Source: Mycobacterium sp. UM_WGJ
GTDB taxonomy: Bacteria; Actinomycetota; Actinomycetes; Mycobacteriales; Mycobacteriaceae
Assembly: GCF_000455125.1 (NCBI RefSeq)
Contig: NZ_AUWR01000020.1
Location: forward strand, 1 to 64,000
Direction: 5' to 3'
Length of the DNA stretch: 64,000 nucleotides
The notes under the pieces are model-generated. The model was given only the letters and a program-made list of their open reading frames with translations, was not told the DNA's origin and did no database searches. Below are positions 53,833 through 62,466 of the stretch, piece by piece (positions within the stretch are counted from its first letter, which is position 1; every line of letters begins with the position of its first letter). A program made the translations under genes and the position numbers.

Positions 53833-56793
53833 TTAGCCGGCGGGGACGGCCGGCGGTGCCATCGGGGCCGGTGGCTTCGGCGCGGGCGTGAAGGTGTCTT
53901 CCTGTTCGGCGGCGGCAGTCACGGTGGCCGCGCGCTCGGCGCGGGCGGCGGACACGGCCGTGATCGGGGTCGGGCGGCGGTGCACGTTGATCGGCCACCA
54001 GAACCACCGGCCGAGCAGCGCCGCGATCGACGGGGTGATGAGGCTGCGGACGATGAACGTGTCGAACAACAGGCCCAATCCGATCGTGGTGCCGATCTGG
54101 CCGACAGACCGCAGGTCGCTGGCGATCATCGCGATCATGGTGAAGGCGAACACCATGCCGGCCGCCGTCACCACCTTGCCGGTGGCGCCCATCGCCCGGA
54201 TCAGCCCGGTGCGCAGGCCGGTGGCAGTGCCGCTGTTGATCTCTTCCTTCATCCGCGAGACCACCAGCAGGTTGTAGTCCGACCCCACCGCCAGCAGCAC
54301 GATCACCGACATCGCGATCACCAGCCACTGCAGTTCGATGCCGAACACGTACTGCCACAACAGCACTGACAACCCGAACGAGGAGGCCAGCGAGAGCACC
54401 ACGGTGCCGACGATCACGATCGAGGCCACCAGCGCCCGGGTGATCAGCAGCATCACCACGAAGATCAACACGATCGCCGCGATCGCCGCGATCAGCAGGT
54501 CGTAGTGCGCACCGGTCGCGATATCGGCGTAGGTGGCTGCGGTTCCGCCCAGATAGAACTTCGCCTTGGCCAGCGGCGTGCCCTTGACGGCTTCCTTGGC
54601 GGCTTGCAGTTCGGCGCCGACGTGCGAGATGCCGTCGACGGTCGCCGGATCGGTGTCATGGGTGATCAGGATGCGGGCCGCCGAGCCGTCCGGCGACATC
54701 ATCAACTCCATCCCGCGCTGGAAGTCGGGACTGTCGAACGCTTCCGGCGGTAGGTAGAACATGTCGTCGTTGCGGGCGTCGTCGAATACCTGGCCCATCA
54801 CCGCGGCGGTGTCGGTCATCTGCTCCAGCTGCGTCACCACCTGGCTGAAGCTGCTGTGCATGGTCAACATCAGGTCGCGCATGTTGGTGGTGATGGCGAT
54901 CATCGGCGGGATCTGATCGGCGATTGCCGGGGTGATCTCGTCGACCCGGTCCATCTGCTGGGCCAGCGCCGCGGTGTTCTCCGCCAGTTTGTCGAAGCCG
55001 TCGGTGGCGTCGAACGCCGCTCGGAACGCGTTGCAGACGCCGATATCGAAGCAGTGCGGCTCCCAATAGAAGTAGTTGCGCAGCGGGCGGAATTGGTCGT
55101 CGAAGTCGGCGATGCGGTCTCGGACCTCGGCCATGGTGCCTTCCATGTCGTGGGTCGCCTCGTCGGTGCCGTGGGTGGCATCGGAGAGTCGCACGGTGAG
55201 CCCGTGCAGCCGGTCCATCACCGTGATCATCGACGAGAGCTGGTCGGCCATGGTCTGGGTGTCATCGAGGCGGGCGCGCAAGAACTGCAGGTTCTCGGCC
55301 ATCGTGACGCCCTGGGCGCTGATCTGGAACGGCACCGATCCATGTTCCATGGGCGGGCCCAGCGGCCGAGTGATGCTCTGCACCCGTTCGATGCCGGGAA
55401 CCCGGAAGATGTTGCGGGCGATGCGGTCCAGCACCAGCATGTCGCGGGGATTGCGCATGTCGTGATCGGATTCGACCATCAGCATGTCGGGGTTCATCCG
55501 CGCGGAGCTGAAGTGCTTCTCGGCTGCGGCGTAGCCGATGTTGGACGGTACGTCGGCCGGGATGTAGTGCCGGTTGTCGTAGCTGGTCTTATACCCGGGC
55601 AGCGCCAGGACGCCCACGGCGGCAACGGCACTGGCAGCGGCCAGGATCGGCAGTGGCCATCGCACCACGGCGGTGCCCACCTTGCGCCACCCGCCGGTGT
55701 TGGCGACCTGCTTGGGGTCCAGCAGCCCGAAGCGGCTGCTGATCGCGAGGACCGCCGGAGCGAAGGTCAAGCCCATCGCCAGGATGGTGAACATGCCCAG
55801 AGCGCAGGGCACCGCCAGGGTGTTGAAGTAGTTCAGCCGGGTGAAGTGCAGGCACAGCATCGCCCCGGCGATGGTCAGGCCGGAGCCTGCGATGACGTGG
55901 CTGACGCTGGACAGCGTTGTGTTCTGGGCGGTCTCACGGTCCTCGCCGGCATTGCGTGCCTCGTGGTAGCGCCCGATCAAAAAGATCCAATAGTCGGTTC
56001 CGGCCGCGATGGCCAGCGCGGTGAGGATGCTGACCACGAATGTCGAGATCGCGAATGCGTGGGAATCGCTCAACACCGCGATCAGTCCGCGGGCCACGCT
56101 CATCTCGGTGACAACCACTGCCAGCCCGATCAGCGTGGTCGCGATCGAGCGGTAGACCACCAGCAGCATCACCGCGATGACGGCCATGGTGATACCGGTC
56201 ATCTTCACCATCGAGGCGTCGCCGGCCTCGTTGGTGTCGGCGACCAGGGCCGCCTGACCGGTCACGTAGGAACGCAGACCGGCTGGTGGGTCGGAGTCCT
56301 CGACGATCTTGCGCACCGCGTCCACCGATTCCACACCCTGTGCCGAGCCCTGGTTGCCCGCCAGATGCACCTGCACGTAGGCGGCCCGGCCGTCCTCGCT
56401 CTGCGAGCCCGCCGAGGTGACTCGGTCGCCCCAGAAGTCCTGCACGTGCTCGACGTGGGTGGTGTCGGCCCGCAGGGTCGTCACCAGCTCGTCGTAGTAG
56501 CGGTGGGCGTCTTCTGCTAACTCGGCGTCGCTCTCCAGCACGATCATCAGCACGCTGTCGCTGGTGAACTCACCGAACTTCTCCCCGATGTGCTTCATCG
56601 CGATCACCGACGGCGCGTCCTGCGGGGAGAGCGAGACGGCGTTGCGGGCGCCGACGTTCTCCAGTTGCGGCACCAGCAGATTGGTCGCGGCGGCCGCGGC
56701 AAGCCAGAACAGGATGATCGGGATGGCGCACGCGCGGATCAGCCGCGGGAACCGCGGTGCTCCCGGGCCGGTCGGGCTGTGGAGGCCGCTCAT
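53833..56793 (-). CDS. MmpL-family RND transporter (MmpL4/5-like), second system
   Basis: The 986-residue protein has the same layout as the MmpL at 38351-41185: AAGTDYWIFLIGRYHEA in the first helix block, a large second periplasmic domain with a heptad-rich stretch, FYWEPHCFDIGVC, and GSDYNLLVVSRMKEE in the second block. The C-terminus adds a Pro/Ala-rich cytosolic tail (about 945-986). The start overlaps the mmpS stop (ATGA). The similarity to the first system suggests duplication followed by divergence of cargo. Expression is probably controlled by the divergent TetR at 57360. Confidence 0.94.
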   Translation of the reverse strand: MSGLHSPTGPGAPRFPRLIRACAIPIILFWLAAAAATNLLVPQLENVGARNAVSLSPQDAPSVIAMKHIGEKFGEFTSDSVLMIVLESDAELAEDAHRYYDELVTTLRADTTHVEHVQDFWGDRVTSAGSQSEDGRAAYVQVHLAGNQGSAQGVESVDAVRKIVEDSDPPAGLRSYVTGQAALVADTNEAGDASMVKMTGITMAVIAVMLLVVYRSIATTLIGLAVVVTEMSVARGLIAVLSDSHAFAISTFVVSILTALAIAAGTDYWIFLIGRYHEARNAGEDRETAQNTTLSSVSHVIAGSGLTIAGAMLCLHFTRLNYFNTLAVPCALGMFTILAMGLTFAPAVLAISSRFGLLDPKQVANTGGWRKVGTAVVRWPLPILAAASAVAAVGVLALPGYKTSYDNRHYIPADVPSNIGYAAAEKHFSSARMNPDMLMVESDHDMRNPRDMLVLDRIARNIFRVPGIERVQSITRPLGPPMEHGSVPFQISAQGVTMAENLQFLRARLDDTQTMADQLSSMITVMDRLHGLTVRLSDATHGTDEATHDMEGTMAEVRDRIADFDDQFRPLRNYFYWEPHCFDIGVCNAFRAAFDATDGFDKLAENTAALAQQMDRVDEITPAIADQIPPMIAITTNMRDLMLTMHSSFSQVVTQLEQMTDTAAVMGQVFDDARNDDMFYLPPEAFDSPDFQRGMELMMSPDGSAARILITHDTDPATVDGISHVGAELQAAKEAVKGTPLAKAKFYLGGTAATYADIATGAHYDLLIAAIAAIVLIFVVMLLITRALVASIVIVGTVVLSLASSFGLSVLLWQYVFGIELQWLVIAMSVIVLLAVGSDYNLLVVSRMKEEINSGTATGLRTGLIRAMGATGKVVTAAGMVFAFTMIAMIASDLRSVGQIGTTIGLGLLFDTFIVRSLITPSIAALLGRWFWWPINVHRRPTPITAVSAARAERAATVTAAAEQEDTFTPAPKPPAPMAPPAVPAG

Positions 56794-57236
56794 GCCGCTT
56801 TCACCACGCAGAACGCCGCGGCGCTGTGGCCATCGGACTGGTGCTCGTCGCGCAGTTCGCCGTTGACGGTGATCCGGCAGCCCAATTCGTGGCCGTCACC
56901 TTGCGCCATGACGTTGGCGAACACGCTGGGCTGCGTGGTGGTCAGGGTCAGCGACCAGGGCAGCGAGTGGAACCGGGTCTCCCGGGACTGGGCGCGCTCG
57001 TCGACGTAGCTGACCATGCCCGACGTCGACTCGGGTCCGTAGAGCTCATAGGTGACGTACTTCGGCACGGTGGAGACGATCTCGCCACCGGCGCCACGGG
57101 CAACCGCCGCTCCGTCTGCGCCGAATACGCCGTGGAGCCGGTAGATGACCAGTCCGCCGATCGCGGCGACCGGCACGATCACCAGCGCGATCCACAGCCG
57201 CTCGAGCGGACCGCGCAGCTTTTCCATTGCCCTCAT
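56790..57236 (-). CDS. MmpS-family periplasmic accessory protein, second system
   Basis: The 148-residue protein starts at ATG 57236 (a second ATG nine bases in is possible). One membrane helix (about 15-35) is followed by a beta-rich periplasmic domain with KYVTYELYGP and two cysteines (LGCRITVNG, AAFCVVKAA). It is coupled to the mmpL start. It partners the MmpL in envelope export. Confidence 0.92.
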   Translation of the reverse strand: MRAMEKLRGPLERLWIALVIVPVAAIGGLVIYRLHGVFGADGAAVARGAGGEIVSTVPKYVTYELYGPESTSGMVSYVDERAQSRETRFHSLPWSLTLTTTQPSVFANVMAQGDGHELGCRITVNGELRDEHQSDGHSAAAFCVVKAA

Positions 57237-57241
57237 GACGC

Positions 57242-57279
57242 TTAACCTTACGACCGTAAATAAACGCGTGTAAAGTTAA
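57242..57279. promoter_or_regulatory. Inverted repeat between mmpS-mmpL and TetR gene
   Basis: TTAACCTTAC and GTAAAGTTAA match at 9 of 10 positions and are separated by 18 bp. The whole stretch is AT-rich and lies directly upstream of mmpS and 80 bp before the divergent TetR start. It likely contains the mmpS promoter and the repressor site. Confidence 0.5.
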
Positions 57280-57359
57280 AAGGTGCCAGCTCACACTTGC
57301 GCGGAAGATGTTATGCGGAACGCAGGTGGGGACAACTCACAGACCGTTAGGATCACCGC

Positions 57360-57977
57360 GTGCCCACTCCCCCTCGTCGGCGCAATATGCGAGGTCACGG
57401 CGCGCTGCTGCGCGACGAGATCCTGGCCGCCGCTGTCCGGGTCATCGATAGCGCGGACAGCGAGGCGGAGGTTTCGCTGCGCCGCATTGCCCGGGAGGCC
57501 GGCATCGCAGCGCCGTCGGTGTATGCGCACTTCGACGACCTGGAGCGGGTCCTCGAGTCGGTCGCCGAGTCGAGCTGGGTTCAGGTCTCCGAAGAGATCG
57601 CCGAATACGTCCAGCAGGCCACTGACCCGCGGGAACGCCTGCTCATCGGGTGTCGGGTGTACGTGTCGTTCGCACAGCGGCATCCACTGCGCTACGCCCT
57701 GATGACCCAGGATGGTCACGCTCCGCCGGCGGCTCGCCGGGCGCTGGCCGTCGTAACCCGAGGGTTGCTGGCCTGCCGGGGGGAGACTCCGGTTTCGGAC
57801 TCGGATCCCGATTCGGACCGGATCGCGGCGGCGTTGTCGGTTGCGCTGCACGGTGTCGCGATGCTGCATCGCACCGACACCCCGAATCTGTGGCTCAGTG
57901 ATTTCAGCACCGACGAGGTGATCGGAACGCTGGTTGACGGCGCAACGTTACTGCTGGCCGAGGCGGAACGAGTCTGA
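57360..57977 (+). CDS. TetR-family transcriptional regulator
   Basis: The GTG at 57360 gives 205 residues. The HTH is SLRRIAREAGIAAPSVYAHF, followed by DDLERVLESV. The C-terminal part matches the TetR C-terminal domain in which SFAQRHPLRYALM is typical. It is divergent from mmpS-mmpL and is the likely repressor of that exporter. Confidence 0.9.
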   Translation: MPTPPRRRNMRGHGALLRDEILAAAVRVIDSADSEAEVSLRRIAREAGIAAPSVYAHFDDLERVLESVAESSWVQVSEEIAEYVQQATDPRERLLIGCRVYVSFAQRHPLRYALMTQDGHAPPAARRALAVVTRGLLACRGETPVSDSDPDSDRIAAALSVALHGVAMLHRTDTPNLWLSDFSTDEVIGTLVDGATLLLAEAERV

Positions 57978-58103
57978 GCTGACGGCCACGGTGGCCTATC
58001 AGCGGTAGCCGCAATACCCGGCGCGACTTCAGGTGGCTTTCATTGGGCGCTCAGCTCAAGCGGCCCTACGCGCCCGGTCGAGTGGGTGCCGGCGGCTCGA
58101 GCG

Positions 58104-58553
58104 CTAACCGCCGCTGGGAGCGGGCGCCGGGGCCGGGGGCCGAGCCTGCGGCACGAAGCCCTTCAGCACATCGGGCAGGCCCACCGATTGCTGCGGCACC
58201 GGTGCGCAGGTGGGCGGACATTCGGTCAACTGCCAGGTCTGGCAGCGGTCGGTCCGGAAGGTGGTGTCGCTGGGCTCGATCAGCACAACCTGTGGCTTCT
58301 TGGTCATCGCGCTGTCGACGACCTTGTCGCCGCTGTTTCGACGCCAGTAGCAGGCGTTGCCGTCGCGGGGGCCGTCGGAGCGGTAGGTGCCCGGGACGAT
58401 GTCCTTGCCGACCGCGAAGGTGCCGTCGGTGTCGATCACCTGCTTGGGCGCGGGCGGGGGAGGAGGGGCCGGATCAGCCCCGGCGACTCCGGCCGCGGTG
58501 AACCAGGTCGCCAGCGCGATCGCCGTCGTCCCGGCCAGCTCCATTAATCTCAT
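58104..58553 (-). CDS. Small secreted protein of unknown function
   Basis: The ATG at 58553 gives 149 residues with a signal peptide (cleavage likely after VAGA near residue 26), a Pro-rich stretch, and a domain with GTFAVGKDIVPGTYRS, CYWRR and CQTWQLTECPPTC. The four cysteines could form two disulfides. The C-terminus is Pro/Ala-rich. Similar VGxDIxPGTYR segments occur in several actinobacterial exported proteins, but I cannot name the family. It sits 56 bp downstream of the methyltransferase gene on the same strand. Confidence 0.8.
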   Translation of the reverse strand: MRLMELAGTTAIALATWFTAAGVAGADPAPPPPPAPKQVIDTDGTFAVGKDIVPGTYRSDGPRDGNACYWRRNSGDKVVDSAMTKKPQVVLIEPSDTTFRTDRCQTWQLTECPPTCAPVPQQSVGLPDVLKGFVPQARPPAPAPAPSGG

Positions 58554-58609
58554 ACCTAACGAAGGTACCGCCACGCAATAACGGGGGACGGTCGTCACCG
58601 GCCGGCTGC

Positions 58610-59251
58610 CTACGGCTTGACCCCGACGGTGATCAGATCCGACACGACCAGCGTCCACGCCGGACGCGCCACCCGATGCTGGTCGGGAACGGTAAAACCG
58701 GCGTCGGTGAACAGCGTGCGCATCTGGCTGGGCGTCGGTTGACGCGCCGGATTCCACCGGATCCCGGTCAGCGCCTCGAGTGGGTCGGACAGCCGGGGGC
58801 TCATCGCCGTGACCGCCGCCATCCCGCCCGGCGCCAGCACCCGGTAGAACTCCCGTACCGCGGCCGGCTGGTTGAAGAAGTGAAACGCCGAGCTGGTGAC
58901 CACCGCATCAAGCGCGCCGTCGTCAAATGGCAATTGCTCGGCAGGCCCGGTCAGCCACTGCACGCGCGACGAACGCTCTTGCGCCTCCTTGAGCATTCCG
59001 TCGGACATGTCCACCCCGTAGACCGCCTCCGGGGACAGCTCACGTTCGATGCGGTCGGCCAGGATGCCGGTGCCGCACGCGACGTCGGCGACCCGGGCCG
59101 GCTTGTGCGACCGTAGCGCGGCAATCAGCTCGTCCTGGGCCGGGCGATAGACCCAACGTTGCAGGAATCCGGTGTCATAGGCGGGAGCGGCGAAGCTCCA
59201 AAACCGGGTGACTACGTCGTTGAACGCTTGGCGCGGAGCTTGAGACGACAT
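58610..59251 (-). CDS. Class I SAM-dependent methyltransferase
   Basis: The ATG at 59251 gives 213 residues. The SAM-binding motif VADVACGTG is at about 53-61, followed by YGVDMSDGML, FDDGALDAVVTS and YRVLAPGGMAAV, all in the expected order of a methyltransferase-11-type Rossmann fold. The substrate is unknown. It is divergent from the rhomboid gene by 55 bp. Confidence 0.9.
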   Translation of the reverse strand: MSSQAPRQAFNDVVTRFWSFAAPAYDTGFLQRWVYRPAQDELIAALRSHKPARVADVACGTGILADRIERELSPEAVYGVDMSDGMLKEAQERSSRVQWLTGPAEQLPFDDGALDAVVTSSAFHFFNQPAAVREFYRVLAPGGMAAVTAMSPRLSDPLEALTGIRWNPARQPTPSQMRTLFTDAGFTVPDQHRVARPAWTLVVSDLITVGVKP

Positions 59252-59306
59252 GGCGTGAAATCTACGCCGCGGTGCTCGGGCAAGCGCGCTCTGAGAAGGT
59301 ATAGCC

Positions 59307-60104
59307 ATGACCGTCTGCTATCGGCACCCCGACCGGTCCACCGCACTGCGCTGTACGCGGTGCGACCGCTACATCTGCGGCGACTGCATGCGCGGCGCCT
59401 CCGTCGGCCAGCACTGCCTGGACTGTGCGCACGCCGGCGCCGCACCGGGGCGCCGGACGAACGTGCTCACTCGGGTCGTCACCGGCACCCCGGTGGTCAC
59501 CTACGGGCTGATCGCGTTGAGCGTGCTGGCCTTCGTCGCGCAGTTGTCCTCGCACGAGCTGGAGTCCGAGTTGGTGCTCTGGACGCCGGCGGTGGCCGAC
59601 GGGCAGATCTACCGCCTGCTGACGTCGGCATTCCTGCATTACGGTCCGATGCACCTACTGCTCAACATGTGGGCGCTGTATGTGGTGGGACCAGCACTCG
59701 AAGGCAGTCTCGGCCGAGTGCGCTACACCACGCTGTATCTGCTCAGCGCGTTGGGCGGTTCGGTTGCGGCCTATCTGCTGGCGCCGCTGAACGCCGCAAC
59801 GGCTGGTGCCTCCGGCGCCATTTTCGGGCTGTTCGGTGCCACCTTGGTCCTTGGCCGCCGGTTGAACGTCGACGTCGGGTGGATCGGTGCCCTGATTGTC
59901 ATCAACCTGGTCTTCACCTTCACCGTGCCGAACATCAGCTGGCAAGGTCACCTGGGCGGTCTGATCACCGGGTTGGTGACCGCCTCCGTCTACGGTTACC
60001 CGCCGCTGGCCTACCGGGGCCGACTTCAGGCCGCAATCGTTCTTGTGGTGTTGGGCGTCTTGGTAGCGCTGATCTGGTGGCGCACTGCCGAATTGGTCTC
60101 CTGA
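59307..60104 (+). CDS. Rhomboid-family intramembrane serine protease with N-terminal zinc finger
   Basis: The protein has 265 residues. The N-terminal 40 residues have the pattern C-x2-H...C-x2-C...C-x2-C...H-x-C-x2-C, a B-box-like zinc-binding unit. The rhomboid domain follows with six membrane helices, the catalytic Ser169 in GASG and His215 in QGHLGG. Actinobacterial rhomboids with this arrangement are widespread; they cut membrane proteins within the bilayer, but the target here is unknown. Confidence 0.92.
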   Translation: MTVCYRHPDRSTALRCTRCDRYICGDCMRGASVGQHCLDCAHAGAAPGRRTNVLTRVVTGTPVVTYGLIALSVLAFVAQLSSHELESELVLWTPAVADGQIYRLLTSAFLHYGPMHLLLNMWALYVVGPALEGSLGRVRYTTLYLLSALGGSVAAYLLAPLNAATAGASGAIFGLFGATLVLGRRLNVDVGWIGALIVINLVFTFTVPNISWQGHLGGLITGLVTASVYGYPPLAYRGRLQAAIVLVVLGVLVALIWWRTAELVS

Positions 60105-60208
60105 TCACGAGCGTGTCCTCCCGCTGAGCCGCCGGGTGGCCCCCTAAGCTTTCGGTGGTCCACCAGCGAGAGGATCGACCAATCGGCGCCAACGGCGACC
60201 AAGATGAC

Positions 60209-62326
60209 ATGAGTCGACCGGTCGGGAACCGGACTCGCCAGGCCACCTCGATGCGCACCTCGGGTAAATCCCGCTGGGTTGCGCCGGCCCCGCGTGCCGC
60301 CCGGTTGACCACCGCGCGCGCCGCGGACCGGGTTCGGCGGGAGCGACGACGCCCGGGCATTCACGCCCTGGATGGTCTGCGTGCGATAGCCGTCGCGCTG
60401 GTGTTGGCCGACCACGGCGGCATTCCCGGACTCTCGGGTGGGTTCCTGGGCGTGGATGTGTTCTTTGTGCTCAGCGGGTTCCTGATCACCTCGCTGCTCA
60501 TCGACGAGCTGGGCCGGACCGGCCGCATCGACCTCACCGGGTTTTGGATCCGGCGGATCCGCCGGCTGCTGCCGGCGCTGGTGCTCATGGTGCTGACCGT
60601 CGCGATCGCCCACGAGCTGCTGCCGTCGGAGGCGGTGGTGGGCCTGCGCGAGGACGCGATCGCCGCCTTCTTCTGGATGGCCAACTGGCGGTTCGTCGCT
60701 CAGCACACGGACTACTTCACCGAGGCCGGCACCCCGTCGCCGCTGCAGCACACCTGGTCGCTGGGCGTCGAGGAGCAGTACTACTTCCTGTGGCCCCTGC
60801 TGCTGATCGCGATCGCGCTGCTGCTGGGGGCCCGGGCGCGGCGTCGCGGCGGGTGGGCTTCCGTCGGCGGGGTGCGCCTGACGGTCTTCCTGGTGGCCAG
60901 CGCGGGGGCGGCGGCCTCGGCGACGGCCGCGGAGATGCTCGCCTCTGATGCCACCCGTGACCGGGTCTACTTCGGCACCGACACCCGCGCGCAGGCCCTG
61001 CTGATCGGTGCCGCGGCCGCGGCCCTGCTGGTGGGCGACTGGCCGGCGCTGACCGCCGGCTGGTCGGTGGTGCGGAGCCGCCGCGCCCTGTGGGTCGCCC
61101 GGCTGATGCCGCTGCTGGGCCTGGGCGTGCTGGCGATGGCGGTCCACCGCGCCACCGGCACGGCCGCGGAGTTCCGCGGTGGCCTGCTCACCCTGGTGGC
61201 CGTCGCCGCGATCGCGGTGATCGCCCCGGTCGCCCTGCACCAGAGCGGCCTGGTCGCTCGGGTGCTGGCCTGGTCCCCGCTGGTGTGGCTGGGGACCATC
61301 TCCTACGGCGTCTACCTGTGGCACTGGCCGGTCTTCCTGGTGCTCAACGGTCAGCGCACCGGCTGGTCGGGGTGGGCGCTGTTCGGCGTACGGTGCGCCG
61401 CCACGCTGGCGCTGGCGGCGGTGTCGTGGTGGGCCATCGAGGAGCCGATCCGGCGGTGGCGGCCCGCGCGGGTGTCGCTGCTGCCGCTGGGGGCGGCGGT
61501 CAGCGGAACCGCTGTGGCGGTCACCGTGCTGGTGGTCCCGGTCGTCGAGCGGCCCACGGCCGAAAACGGAGTGACCCCGGATGTGGCCGCGGCCGCGGCG
61601 GTGTCCCCCTCACCCCCGGCACGGCTTTCGGACGCCAAGAAGCCACGCCCGCAGCCCGCGCGGCGCGACCCGAACCGGCCGCGCACCGTGTCGGTGTTCG
61701 GTGATTCGATCGGCTGGACCCTGATGCACTATCTGCCGGAAACCCCCGGCTATGACTTCATCGATCACACTGTCGTCGGCTGCAGCATCGTGCGCGCCGG
61801 TCCGTACCGCTGGGCCGGCAAGACCATCGATCAGGGCAAGGAATGCGACGGATGGCCTGCCCGCTGGACTCGGCAGGTCAAGGCCGACCAGCCCGACGTC
61901 GTGCTGTTGTTCGTCGGCCGCTGGGAGACCGTGGACCGAGTCAACGAGGGCCAGTGGTCGCACATCGGCGACCCGACGTTCGACGCCTATCTGATCGCGG
62001 AGCTGCGCCGTGCGCTCGACGTGCTGGAGTCCGCCGGCAGCCGGGTCGTGGTGACGACCGTGCCCTACAGCCGTTACGGCGAGCGGCCCGACGGCAGCCT
62101 GTGGCCTGAGGACAAACCAGAGCGCGTCGACCGCTGGAACGCGTTGCTGCGCCGCGAGGTCTCCGGGCGGAGTGCGGTCACGGTGATGGACCTGAACAAG
62201 AAGCTGGGACCGGCGGGCACCTATACCGCCAAAGTCGACGGCATCAAGGTCCGCAGCGACGGTATTCACCTCACGCCCGAAGGGGTGAAGTGGCTGCTGC
62301 CGTGGCTGGAGGAATCGCTGAGCTGA
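60209..62326 (+). CDS. OafA/YrhL-type acyltransferase 3 with C-terminal SGNH domain
   Basis: I use the ATG at 60209 (705 residues); a GTG at 60155 is possible. After a basic cytosolic N-terminus come about ten or eleven membrane helices of the acyltransferase-3 family, starting with HALDGLRAIAVALVLADHGG and GVDVFFVLSGFLI. The C-terminal part (about 480-705) is an extracytoplasmic SGNH hydrolase-like domain with FGDSIGW and DGIHLTPEG. Such two-domain proteins O-acylate cell-envelope glycans: the membrane part brings the acyl group across and the SGNH part transfers it. The acceptor is unknown. Confidence 0.92.
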   Translation: MSRPVGNRTRQATSMRTSGKSRWVAPAPRAARLTTARAADRVRRERRRPGIHALDGLRAIAVALVLADHGGIPGLSGGFLGVDVFFVLSGFLITSLLIDELGRTGRIDLTGFWIRRIRRLLPALVLMVLTVAIAHELLPSEAVVGLREDAIAAFFWMANWRFVAQHTDYFTEAGTPSPLQHTWSLGVEEQYYFLWPLLLIAIALLLGARARRRGGWASVGGVRLTVFLVASAGAAASATAAEMLASDATRDRVYFGTDTRAQALLIGAAAAALLVGDWPALTAGWSVVRSRRALWVARLMPLLGLGVLAMAVHRATGTAAEFRGGLLTLVAVAAIAVIAPVALHQSGLVARVLAWSPLVWLGTISYGVYLWHWPVFLVLNGQRTGWSGWALFGVRCAATLALAAVSWWAIEEPIRRWRPARVSLLPLGAAVSGTAVAVTVLVVPVVERPTAENGVTPDVAAAAAVSPSPPARLSDAKKPRPQPARRDPNRPRTVSVFGDSIGWTLMHYLPETPGYDFIDHTVVGCSIVRAGPYRWAGKTIDQGKECDGWPARWTRQVKADQPDVVLLFVGRWETVDRVNEGQWSHIGDPTFDAYLIAELRRALDVLESAGSRVVVTTVPYSRYGERPDGSLWPEDKPERVDRWNALLRREVSGRSAVTVMDLNKKLGPAGTYTAKVDGIKVRSDGIHLTPEGVKWLLPWLEESLS

Positions 62327-62382
62327 CCGTCACAGCAAACGCGTGAGGGCAACGTCACAGCAGCTCAGCGGTTCAAATTTCA

Positions 62383-62397
62383 GTTAGTTTCGCTAAC
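62383..62397. promoter_or_regulatory. Short dyad GTTAG-N5-CTAAC upstream of the carboxylic acid reductase gene
   Basis: Five-base arms are separated by TTTCG, about 70 bp upstream of the start codon, in an AT-rich promoter-like region with TAACATAGTAT next to it. The arms are short, so a regulatory role is only possible. Confidence 0.3.
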
Positions 62398-62466
62398 ATA
62401 GTATCTGTCGGCGCAGAATGCGCCCCTCAAAAATCACTTTCCACGATAGCTATTAGAGGTTTGAAC

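Noticed and set aside
54856-56520. Long plus-strand open frame of about 550 codons
   Set aside because: It is the antisense of the large mmpL gene; the composition is shadow-like and no start signal is present.
57984-57996. GGCCAC/GTGGCC hairpin after the TetR gene at 57360
   Set aside because: It could be a terminator stem, but there is no T-run and the loop would be a single base, so I did not annotate it.
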